DNA of 64,000 bases. Origin: VHCN01 sp964589935. Its GTDB lineage: Bacteria > Verrucomicrobiota > Verrucomicrobiia > Limisphaerales > VHCN01. Shown here in pieces: positions 1 through 9,596 of the stretch. Position numbers and translations under genes: made by a program. Location of the stretch: assembly GCA_964589935.1 (NCBI GenBank), contig CAZPVD010000002.1:372001-436000 (forward strand), written 5' to 3'. The number at the start of each line of letters is the position of its first letter. The first letter of the stretch is position 1. The notes below the pieces were generated by a model. It saw only the letters and a list, made by a program, of their open reading frames with translations, had not been told where the DNA came from and ran no database searches.

Positions 1-1233
1 CCCGCCTCGCCGCCGCCGGCGGATGAGTTGCGCGAGATGCAGGGCGAGAAAATGGTGCTCAACATGGGGCCGTCGCATCCGTCCACGCACGGCGTGTTAC
101 GCATCGTGCTGGAGCTGGACGGCGAGATCATCACCAAGGCCACGCCGGACGTGGGTTACTTGCATCGCGGCGACGAGAAGATCGCCGAGAACATGACCTA
201 CACGCAGTTCATCCCTTACACGGATCGGCTGGATTACCTCGCGCCGCTGGCGAACAACGTCGCCTACGCGCTGGCGGTGGAAAAACTGCTCGGCATCCAC
301 GACAAACTCCCGCCGCGCTGCCAAAACATCCGCGTGATCTGCTGCGAGCTGGCGCGCATCTCGGCGCACCTGCTCGGCCTCGGCGCCTACGCGATGGATG
401 TCGGCGCGTTGACGGTGTTCCTGCATACGTTCACCGAGCGCGAGAAGATTTACAATTTGTGCGAATCGCTCACCGGCGCGCGGTTCACGACGAGTTACAC
501 GCGCATCGGCGGGCTTTCGCGCGACACGCCGCCCGGCTGGTGCGATGCAGTTCGCAAATTCTGCGACGAAGTGGTCGTGAACTTCGACGAGTCCGAGAAG
601 TTGCTCACGCGCAACCCCATCTTCGTGAACCGCACGAAAAATGTCGGCATCATCTCGCGGGCCGACGCGATTGACTACGGCCTGAGCGGGCCGAACCTGC
701 GCGGCAGCGGCGTCGAGCACGATGTGCGCAAGGCCAATCCGTATCTGATTTACGATCAGCTTGAGTTCGACGTGCCGGTCGGCTCGGTCGGCGACTGCCA
801 CGACCGTTACCTCGTCCGCATGGAGGAGATGCGCCAGAGCGTGCGCCTCATCCGCCAGTGCCTCGACCGCATTCCCGGCGGCTTCGACAACCAATCGAAG
901 GAGCCGGTCAACATCGCCGACGGCAAGATCGTGCTGCCGCCAAAGGACAAGGTGATGACGAGCATGGAGGAGCTGATCCACCAGTTCATCCTCGTGACAC
1001 AGGGCGTGAACGCGCCGGTCGGTGAAATTTATTTCGGCGCGGAAAATCCGAAGGGCGAACTCGGTTTTTACATCAACAGCAAGGGCGGCGGCACACCGCA
1101 CCGGATGAAGATTCGCGCGCCGTCGTTCGTGAACCTGAGCATCCTGCCGCACGTGCTGCCGGGCCACATCATCAGCGACGTGGTGAGCATTCTCGGCTCG
1201 ATTGATTTCGTGATGGGAGAATGTGACCGATGA
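1..1233 (+). CDS. nuoD: NADH-quinone oxidoreductase subunit D (left end open)
   Basis: 49-kDa subunit of complex I in the peripheral arm, where it helps form the quinone-binding cavity next to NuoB. The family hallmark LNMGPSHPSTHGVLR lies near the N terminus, followed by GYLHRGDEKIAE and, at the C terminus, the family ending SIDFVMGECDR. The reading frame is open to base 1. The residues before the first Met codons (PADELREMQ) resemble the KELRTE stretch of longer NuoD proteins, so the true start may lie left of the window; TTG at 28 and ATG at 37 are internal alternatives. The stop overlaps the nuoE start (ATGA), showing translational coupling. nuoA-C are presumably upstream. Confidence 0.96.
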   Translation, partial: PASPPPADELREMQGEKMVLNMGPSHPSTHGVLRIVLELDGEIITKATPDVGYLHRGDEKIAENMTYTQFIPYTDRLDYLAPLANNVAYALAVEKLLGIHDKLPPRCQNIRVICCELARISAHLLGLGAYAMDVGALTVFLHTFTEREKIYNLCESLTGARFTTSYTRIGGLSRDTPPGWCDAVRKFCDEVVVNFDESEKLLTRNPIFVNRTKNVGIISRADAIDYGLSGPNLRGSGVEHDVRKANPYLIYDQLEFDVPVGSVGDCHDRYLVRMEEMRQSVRLIRQCLDRIPGGFDNQSKEPVNIADGKIVLPPKDKVMTSMEELIHQFILVTQGVNAPVGEIYFGAENPKGELGFYINSKGGGTPHRMKIRAPSFVNLSILPHVLPGHIISDVVSILGSIDFVMGECDR

Positions 1234-1715
1234 GCTTCACCGTTCCAGCACAACTTGAAGCCGAGATGGACGAGTTGATCACACACTATCCGCAGAAGCG
1301 CAGCGCGTCGCTCATGCTGCTGCACGCGGTGCAGGAGCACTTCGGCTACGTCTCGCGCGACGCCGTCGAGTGGATCGCGCAGAAGCTCGGCCTCCAGCCC
1401 ATCAGCATCTACGAGCTGGTCACGTTCTACCCGATGTTCCGGCAGGAGCCGCTCGGCCGGACGCACATCAAGGTCTGCCGCACGTTGAGCTGCGCGCTCG
1501 CCGGCAGCGGCGAACTGCGCACCCACTTCTGCCAGAAGCTCGGACTCGACGCCCACAAGCACGCGCCGCAAACCACGCCGGATGGGAAGTTCACCGTGGA
1601 GTTCGTCGAGTGCCTCGCCGACTGCGGCAACGCGCCGGTGGTGCTGGTGAACGAGGATTTGTTGCTGAAAGTAACCTCCGCACAGGCGGACGAGATTGTT
1701 ACGAAAGGAAGGTGA
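1230..1715 (+). CDS. nuoE: NADH-quinone oxidoreductase subunit E
   Basis: 24-kDa thioredoxin-fold subunit of the NADH dehydrogenase module; it carries the [2Fe-2S] cluster N1a. The four cluster cysteines are visible as CRTLSC (C-x4-C) and, about 40 residues later, CLADC (C-x3-C). The length of 161 aa is normal. The start ATG overlaps the nuoD stop. The usual next gene, nuoF, does not follow: an unrelated ATPase gene begins 3 bases after the stop. Confidence 0.96.
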   Translation: MSFTVPAQLEAEMDELITHYPQKRSASLMLLHAVQEHFGYVSRDAVEWIAQKLGLQPISIYELVTFYPMFRQEPLGRTHIKVCRTLSCALAGSGELRTHFCQKLGLDAHKHAPQTTPDGKFTVEFVECLADCGNAPVVLVNEDLLLKVTSAQADEIVTKGR

Positions 1716-1718
1716 CCT

Positions 1719-2942
1719 ATGTTCCTGCGAGAAATAAGAGTAAAAAATTTTTCCATCCACCAAGATACAAGAATCCAGTTATCGCCGTTGACGGTGTTCG
1801 TCGGGCCAAACGGCGGAGGCAAATCGGCGTTCTTCGAGGCGTTGCTGAATCTTTCAATGGTTTCACGGGGCAACCTCCGGCAGGCTTTTAATCGGTATCC
1901 ATTTTCTTTTCGCGCAACGCTTTACCGAGCCGCAGTTCCGCCGGCTCGGATTAGTTTTCAAGTTGAAATCGCAGAGAGCGAGAAGGCTGCCGAGAGTTTG
2001 CTCTATCAAATTGAGTATGCGCAGACAGGAACGAGTGAGGACTATCCATCTTTCACCATCTTTAACGAACGCCTTAGTAGGAAACCAAGCGGCGCACCGC
2101 TTTTCGATCGTGGCGATCCCCCAGCCCAACTAAGTGGCTTTTTGGAGGATGATCGCGCTCTTTTCTCTGCAATTCGACAGGCTCAGATTGCCGGGAAGAA
2201 ACCAGATTTTGATCCTTTGGTTCTTCATTGCGCGCAGCACGTCAGCCGGTTCAACCGATTCCGGCTTGAACCATCAACTTTGGCATCCCCCTCTCGACTT
2301 CCAGATGCGACGCAGAACCCTTCAGCGCCTGTCCCTCGCATTGGATATGCTGGCGAAGACCTCGCCGCGACGCTCTACCGCATGAATGAGATTTCGGCGC
2401 CAGAGCTCGCAAGCATTAAAGATCGGATACGTGAGATTGAACCCAGTTTTCAAGACTTCGAGTTCAACACACTTGGCGCTGATCGGGTTGGGTTCTCAGT
2501 TATTTTTTCTGACGGTCGCCAATCAATTTCTGCACCGCGATTGTCCTCTGGCATGTTGACTTACATCGGCTTGATCGTCTTAGTCACATCAACAAGCCGA
2601 CCGGCAATAATGATGATCGAGGAACCGGAAAACGGCCTGACACCCCAAGCGGTCCAATCATTCTACAAGGCGTTGAAAACCCTTGCCGAGAATCCGGATG
2701 CAACGAAACGCTCTCAAGTCTTAATCTCATCGCATAGTCCATTTGTGATTTGTGAAGCGTGGAACGGCGAGGATCGTGGCTTTATCCACCAAGTAAAAAT
2801 CACGAATGGTAAATCTCAGGTTCGAAAGTTCTCCGAAGCGATCGGTGCTCAAGGTGCACAGCTTGGCAAAGATGCCGACGGCCAAAGAACCCACCTAAGC
2901 CTCAAGCTTGCCGAGGAAGTAATGTCTGGCCGTTATGCTTGA
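1719..2942 (+). CDS. AAA ATPase, RecF/OLD-like, inserted between nuoE and nuoF
   Basis: A 407-aa ATPase of the SMC/RecF/OLD-like AAA group (AAA_15/AAA_21 type). Visible motifs are an N-terminal IRVKNF strand, Walker A GPNGGGKS at residues 29-36, an ABC-type signature LSSGM near residue 270, Walker B MMIEEPENGL near 295-303 and an H-loop ISSHSPF near 337. No TOPRIM domain is evident. A ribosome site GGAAGG (1707-1712) sits well before the ATG, which is 3 bases after the nuoE stop, so it is probably cotranscribed with nuo. Hand counts of single sequence lines give about 42-45 % GC against about 65 % in nuoF, which suggests later arrival. Relatives often belong to defence or DNA-repair systems, but no function can be assigned here. 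Confidence 0.85.
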   Translation: MFLREIRVKNFSIHQDTRIQLSPLTVFVGPNGGGKSAFFEALLNLSMVSRGNLRQAFNRYPFSFRATLYRAAVPPARISFQVEIAESEKAAESLLYQIEYAQTGTSEDYPSFTIFNERLSRKPSGAPLFDRGDPPAQLSGFLEDDRALFSAIRQAQIAGKKPDFDPLVLHCAQHVSRFNRFRLEPSTLASPSRLPDATQNPSAPVPRIGYAGEDLAATLYRMNEISAPELASIKDRIREIEPSFQDFEFNTLGADRVGFSVIFSDGRQSISAPRLSSGMLTYIGLIVLVTSTSRPAIMMIEEPENGLTPQAVQSFYKALKTLAENPDATKRSQVLISSHSPFVICEAWNGEDRGFIHQVKITNGKSQVRKFSEAIGAQGAQLGKDADGQRTHLSLKLAEEVMSGRYA

Positions 2943-2948
2943 ATTTAT

Positions 2949-3335
2949 ATGCTGAAGGATTGGCCCAAAGTTTATCGGATGCTGAAGCGAATGCGATTTG
3001 AACATGACGACGAGCGCATTCTTTTTGCGCGGACTCAAGCTGCCACTTCAGACGAGCGGATGGAGATGAATGACAATTGCCTCCGATTGACCGGCTGTTG
3101 GGGTTGGGAGAACCGGCGGCGCTTCTACCAACTGCGGAGACGGCTTTGCGACTCAACTTCGCCTGGTTTGTGGAAGCTGCGCCTAACGAACGAGGAAATG
3201 AATTGGCTGCCCGACATGGATTTGAACCATGACAAACAGATCCAGAGTCTGCTGTGCTACCGTTACACCATCGGGCAAGGCGCGGCGAGGAAACCTAAGC
3301 ATTCCGGCCTGAGAGTCAAGCCGGCAAACCACTGA
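2949..3335 (+). other. Doubtful 128-codon open frame downstream of the ATPase
   Basis: An open frame starting 6 bases after the ATPase stop. Its last third runs through the antisense tRNA-Gln gene at 3204-3277, and the peptide WLPDMDLNHDKQIQSL there is simply translated tRNA sequence. The first roughly 80 codons (rich in R, E, W and C) match nothing I recognise. It may be a degraded companion of the ATPase or non-coding sequence. I do not regard it as a supported protein gene. Confidence 0.2.
3204..3277 (-). tRNA. tRNA-Gln (anticodon CUG)
   Basis: Read on the minus strand, a complete cloverleaf is visible. The acceptor stem is TGCCCGA/TCGGGCA (7 bp), the D stem GTGT/GCAC, the anticodon stem GCAGA/TCTGT with loop CTCTGGA (anticodon CTG, reading CAG), and the T arm CATGG-TTCAAAT-CCATG. 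It ends with discriminator G and an encoded CCA. U1-A72 is typical of tRNA-Gln. It lies antisense inside the nuo operon, about 60 bases upstream of nuoF. Confidence 0.93.
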
Positions 3336-3336
3336 C

Positions 3337-4755
3337 ATGCCGCAGGAATACAAACTGATTTTGCAGCACGCCGACCAGCCCGGTTACACGCCGGACCTCG
3401 AATGCTACCTGCGCCACGGCGGTTACGACGCGCTCAAAAAAGTTCTCGGCCTCCCGCCGAAGGAACTGCCCGACGGCAAAAAAATGTTGCCGCAGGAATT
3501 CATCCGCGAAGAGGTCAAGCTCTCCGGCCTGCGCGGCCGCGGCGGCGCGGGCTTCTCCGCCGGCATCAAGTGGTCGCTCGTGGACCGCCGCAGCGGCAAG
3601 CCCATCTACCTCATCTGCAACGCCGACGAATCCGAGCCGGGCACGTTCAAGGACCGCCAGATCATCCACAAGGATCCGCACCAACTCATCGAGGGCATGA
3701 TTATCTCGTGCTTTGCGAACGACGTGAAGCTCGCCTACATCTACATCCGCGGCGAGATGCCACAGGGCGCGAAGCTGCTCAACAAGGCGCTGGCCGAAGC
3801 GCGCGCGAAAAATTTCCTCGGCAAGAACATCCTCGGCACCGGCTACGATCTGGAGATTTACGTCCATCGCGGCGCGGGCGCCTACATCTGCGGCGAGGAG
3901 ACCGGCCTCATCGAATCGCTCGAAGGCAAGCGTCCTTATCCGCGCATCAAGCCGCCGTATTTTCCGGCAGTGCTCGGGCTCTACATGTGTCCGACCATCG
4001 TGAACAACGTGGAGACGCTCTGCCACGTGAAGCACATCGTCGCGATGGGCGCGTCCGAATACGCGAAGCTCGGCACGCCCAACAACACCGGCACGCGCAT
4101 CGTCAGCTTGAGCGGCGACGTGAAACGCCCCGGCTACTACGAGATCGAAGTCGGCAAGGCCACGCTCGGCGAACTCATCAACGATCCCGCGTTCGGCGGC
4201 GGCCTGCGCGACGGACGAAAGTTGAAGGCCATCATTCCGGGCGGCTCGTCCTCGAAAGTTCTGAAGGCCGGCGAAGTTTTCAAACTCAACCGCAAAGGCG
4301 CGGACGGCCAGATGACGAAGGTGGACGTGCCGTTGCTCGACCTGCCCTACGATTTCGATTCGCTCCAGCAGGCCGGCACGATGTCCGGCTCCAGCGCGAT
4401 CATCGTGATGGACGACAGCCGCGACATCGTGGACTGCCTCGCGAACGTCGCTGAGTTTTACGCGCACGAGAGCTGCGGCCAGTGCACGCCCTGCCGCGAA
4501 GGCGCGCTCTGGATGAGCAAGGCGCTCCACCGTATGACCCACGGCGAGGGCCGCAAGGCGGACGCCGACTATCTCCTGCACATCGCGCAAAACATCCAGG
4601 GCCGCACCATCTGCGCCTTTGGCGAGGCCGCCGCGTGGCCGGTCCTGAGCTTCGTGAAGAAGTTCAAGGAAGACTTCGAGGCCAAGGGCGCGGCGGATGA
4701 GGCGAAGCACGGCGGCGCAGTTCCGCAGAAAATCGCGGCGAGTCCGAACCACTGA
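3337..4755 (+). CDS. nuoF: NADH-quinone oxidoreductase subunit F
   Basis: 51-kDa subunit of complex I that binds NADH and FMN and carries [4Fe-4S] cluster N3. The glycine-rich FMN/NADH region GLRGRGGAGFSAG, the ADESEPGTFKDR motif and GAGAYICGEET are present. The N3 ligands are SCGQCTPCREG plus the later cysteine in TICAFGEA. At 472 aa it is slightly long for the family, with a hydrophilic C-terminal tail. The ATG is one base after the stop of a doubtful open frame. A foreign-looking gene follows only two bases after its stop. Confidence 0.97.
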   Translation: MPQEYKLILQHADQPGYTPDLECYLRHGGYDALKKVLGLPPKELPDGKKMLPQEFIREEVKLSGLRGRGGAGFSAGIKWSLVDRRSGKPIYLICNADESEPGTFKDRQIIHKDPHQLIEGMIISCFANDVKLAYIYIRGEMPQGAKLLNKALAEARAKNFLGKNILGTGYDLEIYVHRGAGAYICGEETGLIESLEGKRPYPRIKPPYFPAVLGLYMCPTIVNNVETLCHVKHIVAMGASEYAKLGTPNNTGTRIVSLSGDVKRPGYYEIEVGKATLGELINDPAFGGGLRDGRKLKAIIPGGSSSKVLKAGEVFKLNRKGADGQMTKVDVPLLDLPYDFDSLQQAGTMSGSSAIIVMDDSRDIVDCLANVAEFYAHESCGQCTPCREGALWMSKALHRMTHGEGRKADADYLLHIAQNIQGRTICAFGEAAAWPVLSFVKKFKEDFEAKGAADEAKHGGAVPQKIAASPNH

Positions 4756-4757
4756 AA

Positions 4758-5630
4758 ATGTCCGACCCAATCTCCATCTCGAAGACCCTGAGCATCCGTG
4801 AATGCGGAAAGGATGAGTATTGGTTGCAGGGAGAAATCTACAACGACCCTAGCATTTTGGGTTTGGGTGAATTGGACGTTATTTCAAAAGAACGACAGCA
4901 GTCGAGCGGTGGACGGCTGGATTTGATGTTGGGCGACTCTGAAACCGGAACGATGTATGAGGTGGAGGTGATGCTCGGTGAAACGAATGAAAGTCACATC
5001 ATCCGAGCCATCGAATACTGGGACTTGGAGAGAAGGCGTCGCCCCAAACAGCAGCACATCGCAGTTCTGGTGGCGGAGACGATAACGCGGCGTTTCTTCA
5101 ATGTTGTCCAGTTGCTTGGTAACTCGATTCCCATCATCGCCATTCAGGCAAACATCATCGAAGCAGATGGACGGCGAGCGTTACACTTCACAAAGATTCT
5201 GGATGTTCTTCGTGGTCCAGAGGAGGAAGCCGGGGAATCCGAAGGCAACTTCGGGGAAGACTGGTGGCGGACGAATGAGCCGCTGAACGTGGCTAACGCT
5301 GAAGCGTTTTCCAAAGTCACCGGGTATCGGCTGACAAACAGCTTTACCAAGAACTACGTTGCGCTCCGATCCGACGGCAACATCCATTTCTCTTTCAGGA
5401 AACGAAGCGGTGGAAAGTCACGCCTCGCGTGCTGGCTAACCGATACGAACATCTCGGCGATCACGACTGAGTTGGATCGCAAGGGCTTGTCCTATGACGC
5501 GAAGCCTTATGACAGCGGCGGTCAAATGTTGAGGATGACTCTGGACAAAAAGTTGATCGAATCGAATTCAGAGTTGTTTACGAAATTAGCCGCCGCAGTG
5601 AACCAGTCTTGGCAACAAAGTGGAGAGTGA
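4758..5630 (+). CDS. Uncharacterised protein, possibly PD-(D/E)XK nuclease-like, between nuoF and nuoG
   Basis: A 290-aa protein I do not recognise by name. Residues 38-85 resemble a PD-(D/E)XK nuclease core: an acidic GELD stretch, then GGRLDLML (D55), a short turn and YEVEV (E68, E70), followed by the helix ESHIIRAIEYWD. The usual catalytic lysine is E70 here, so activity is uncertain. The C-terminal half (about 150-290) is a separate domain without a recognisable motif. The ATG begins two bases after the nuoF stop, and the stop overlaps the GTG-initiated alternative start of nuoG, so it is embedded in the operon. Hand-counted lines give about 47-52 % GC, lower than nuo genes. Relatives of this shape often occur near restriction or defence genes; the function is inferred only. 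Confidence 0.55.
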   Translation: MSDPISISKTLSIRECGKDEYWLQGEIYNDPSILGLGELDVISKERQQSSGGRLDLMLGDSETGTMYEVEVMLGETNESHIIRAIEYWDLERRRRPKQQHIAVLVAETITRRFFNVVQLLGNSIPIIAIQANIIEADGRRALHFTKILDVLRGPEEEAGESEGNFGEDWWRTNEPLNVANAEAFSKVTGYRLTNSFTKNYVALRSDGNIHFSFRKRSGGKSRLACWLTDTNISAITTELDRKGLSYDAKPYDSGGQMLRMTLDKKLIESNSELFTKLAAAVNQSWQQSGE

Positions 5631-5634
5631 TTTG

Positions 5635-7356
<1,722 letters not shown>

Positions 7357-7363
7357 TTCGCGC

Positions 7364-8425
7364 ATGGACTGGAACTTCATCCTCTTCAGCCTGTTGAAAA
7401 TCGTCTGCGTGGTCGGCGCGGTGCTGACGATGTTTGCCTACGGCGTGCTGGCCGAGCGCAAGATTTCGGCGCTCATCCAGGACCGCGTCGGGCCGAACCG
7501 CGTCGCGTTGCCGCTCGTCGGGAGCATTCCGATCATCGGGCCGTTCCTGACGCGGATCGGTTTCTGGCAGCCGCTTGTGGACGGTGCGAAAAGTTTTTTG
7601 AAGGAGGACTTCACGCCGTCGCATGTGCGGAAGGTTTACTTCTGGCTCGCGCCGGCCATCGCGATTATCCCGGCGTTCATGGTTGTGGCGGTGATTCCGT
7701 TCGGCTCGACGCTCGGAGCGCAAAAGATGGTTATCGCGGACCTCAATGTCGGCATTCTTTACACCTTCGGCATCGTGTCGCTTGGCGTGTATGGCATCGT
7801 GCTCGCGGGCTACGCGGCGAACTCGAAGTATCCCTTCCTCGGCGGCATCCGCTCCAGCGCGCAGATGATCTCGTATGAAATCGCGATGGGCATGAGCGTC
7901 ATCCCGCTGTTCCTCATCGCGGGCGATTTGAACCTCGGCGAAATCATCCGCTACCAGGCTCAGCACGGCTGGCTGGTGCTTTATGCGCCGTTGTCATTCG
8001 CGATTTTTCTCGTGTCCGCGTTTGCGGAGACGAACCGCCTGCCGTTTGATTTGCCCGAGGCGGAGACGGAACTCGTCGGCGGCTACCACACGGAATACAG
8101 CTCGATGAAGTTCGCGCTCTTCTTCATGGCGGAATACGCGAACATGTTCGCCGGCACGGCGATGATGGTGACGCTGTTCTTCGGCGGATGGACGCTGCCG
8201 TTCTGGGGCCTCGACCAGCCGGCGACGACGCTCGGCACAGGGCTCGCGCACATCGGCATCTTCATCGCGAAGATGCTCGTGCTGATGGTGGTGTTCATCT
8301 GGGTGCGCTGGATGCTGCCGCGCTTCCGCTACGATCAGTTGATGGATTTGGGCTGGCGGCGTTTCATCCCGCTCGCGCTGGCGAACATCCTCGTGACGGC
8401 GGTCTGGCTGTGGATGCGAAATTGA
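7364..8425 (+). CDS. nuoH: NADH-quinone oxidoreductase subunit H
   Basis: Membrane subunit that closes the quinone chamber and links the peripheral and membrane arms. It is 353 aa with about eight hydrophobic segments. Family signatures are LAERKISALIQDRVGPNR near the N terminus and the quinone-loop motif AETNRLPFDLPEAETELVGG. It begins 7 bases after the nuoG stop and is followed 4 bases later by nuoI. Confidence 0.97.
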   Translation: MDWNFILFSLLKIVCVVGAVLTMFAYGVLAERKISALIQDRVGPNRVALPLVGSIPIIGPFLTRIGFWQPLVDGAKSFLKEDFTPSHVRKVYFWLAPAIAIIPAFMVVAVIPFGSTLGAQKMVIADLNVGILYTFGIVSLGVYGIVLAGYAANSKYPFLGGIRSSAQMISYEIAMGMSVIPLFLIAGDLNLGEIIRYQAQHGWLVLYAPLSFAIFLVSAFAETNRLPFDLPEAETELVGGYHTEYSSMKFALFFMAEYANMFAGTAMMVTLFFGGWTLPFWGLDQPATTLGTGLAHIGIFIAKMLVLMVVFIWVRWMLPRFRYDQLMDLGWRRFIPLALANILVTAVWLWMRN

Positions 8426-8429
8426 ACCG

Positions 8430-8987
8430 ATGATTGTCAAACGAACAGAACTGACCTGGTTTGAGCGGCTGTATCTGCCCGCGATCCTCGGCGGGTTGAA
8501 GGTCACGTGGCGTCATTTCCGCGAGACGCTCTTTGGCCGCAAGGCCGTCACGATGGAGTATCCCGAGCAGCGCTGGGTCGTGCCCGAGGGCTACCGCGGC
8601 GCGCCGTATCTTGTGCGCGACCAGGAAGGCAACACCAAGTGCGTGAGCTGCCAGCTCTGCGAATTCGTCTGCCCGCCCAAGGCCATCAAGATCATCCCAC
8701 CCGGCCCCGCGAGCCAGCCCGCCGACCGCGCGAATGCGGAGAAGATGCCGCGCGAGTTCGAGATCAACATGCTGCGCTGCATCTTCTGCGGCTTCTGCCA
8801 GGAAGTCTGCCCCGAGGAAGCCATCTTCCTCCAGCGCGACTACTCGCTCACCGCCCTGACGCGCGGCGAGATGATTTACGACAAGGAAAAGCTCCTCGCC
8901 CTCGGCGGCACGCACGGTGGCGTGCAGAAATGGAAACAAAAAGCCGAGGAGGCGAAGGAGCAGGAGACGTTTCCGGTGAAAGTCTAA
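8430..8987 (+). CDS. nuoI: NADH-quinone oxidoreductase subunit I
   Basis: 23-kDa ferredoxin-like subunit carrying clusters N6a and N6b, which pass electrons to NuoB. Two CxxCxxCxxxCP motifs are visible: CVSCQLCEFVCP and CIFCGFCQEVCP. An amphipathic N-terminal helix precedes them. It is 185 aa, with the start 4 bases after nuoH. Confidence 0.96.
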   Translation: MIVKRTELTWFERLYLPAILGGLKVTWRHFRETLFGRKAVTMEYPEQRWVVPEGYRGAPYLVRDQEGNTKCVSCQLCEFVCPPKAIKIIPPGPASQPADRANAEKMPREFEINMLRCIFCGFCQEVCPEEAIFLQRDYSLTALTRGEMIYDKEKLLALGGTHGGVQKWKQKAEEAKEQETFPVKV

Positions 8988-8996
8988 CGCAGCGAC

Positions 8997-9509
8997 ATGG
9001 CACTCCCTGACATATTATTTTACGTGTTCGCCGCGCTGACGCTGCTGTGCGGCTTTCTCGTCGTGGCGAATCCGTTCAGCCGCAGTCCGGTGACGAGCGC
9101 GATGTTCCTCGTGCTCACCATCATCTCGATGGCCGGGCTGTTCGTGCTGCTCCACGCGTTCTTCCTCGCGGCGGTGCAGATCCTCGTCTATGCCGGCGCG
9201 GTGATGGTGCTGTTCCTCTTCGTCATCATGCTGCTCGACCTCAAGGAAGAGGAGCGGCGGCGCTTCAACCACCTCGCCATCGTGCTCGGCGGAGCATCCG
9301 TGGCGGGTCTTGCGGCGCTCGTCGCCAAGACAATTCACGAGTCGGCCGTCGGCGCCGGACTCAAGCCCGCGCTCGAAGGCGAGACGCGTGCGCTCGGCTT
9401 CGATCTCTTTACGAAGGGACAGTTCCTGTTGCCGTTTGAAATCGTCTCGATCCTGCTGCTCGTGGCGGTGGTGGGCGTGATTTTGCTGAGCAAGAAAGAA
9501 CTGAAATGA
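8997..9509 (+). CDS. nuoJ: NADH-quinone oxidoreductase subunit J
   Basis: Small membrane subunit of complex I (170 aa, about five transmembrane helices). The conserved segment AVQILVYAGAVMVLFLFVIM, which includes the pi-bulge helix of the family, is clear. The C terminus ends with a helix followed by LSKKELK. It precedes nuoK but is separated from it by 87 bases containing a hairpin, whereas most nuo genes here are spaced by under 50 bases. Confidence 0.94.
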   Translation: MALPDILFYVFAALTLLCGFLVVANPFSRSPVTSAMFLVLTIISMAGLFVLLHAFFLAAVQILVYAGAVMVLFLFVIMLLDLKEEERRRFNHLAIVLGGASVAGLAALVAKTIHESAVGAGLKPALEGETRALGFDLFTKGQFLLPFEIVSILLLVAVVGVILLSKKELK

Positions 9510-9534
9510 AAACAGGCAAGCGGCAATGGGCGAT

Positions 9535-9590
9535 GGGCGGAGAGGCGTTTGCCTTTCCTCCAATGCCGGTCGCCCCGCGCCTCTCGCCCG
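9535..9590. repeat. Hairpin-forming repeat between nuoJ and nuoK
   Basis: GGGCGGAGAGGCG (9535-9547) pairs with CGCCTCTCGCCCG (9578-9590) with one bulged base and a 30-base loop. The flanking text (GGCAATGGGCGATGGGCGG) resembles, in inverted form, sequence at about 30640-30655. It is probably a dispersed intergenic repeat; it could also tune nuoJ/nuoK expression. Confidence 0.55.
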
Positions 9591-9596
9591 CATAAA

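Noticed and set aside
97..1167. Long antisense open frames opposite nuoD and opposite many other genes (for example 3316-4770, 5641-7380, 46363-48510)
   Set aside because: In GC-rich DNA the reverse strand of real genes stays open; these frames are His/Arg/Ala-rich, lack motifs and lie exactly opposite well-identified genes.
2949..3335. 128-codon open frame between the ATPase gene and nuoF
   Set aside because: Its C-terminal third is translated antisense tRNA-Gln sequence and the remainder has no recognisable motif, so it is kept only as a doubtful entry and not as a protein gene.
1719..5630. A complete known defence island (for example Gabija or a restriction system) around nuoF
   Set aside because: Only one certain ATPase and one uncertain nuclease-like gene are present, separated by nuoF, with no further known components, so no named system can be claimed.
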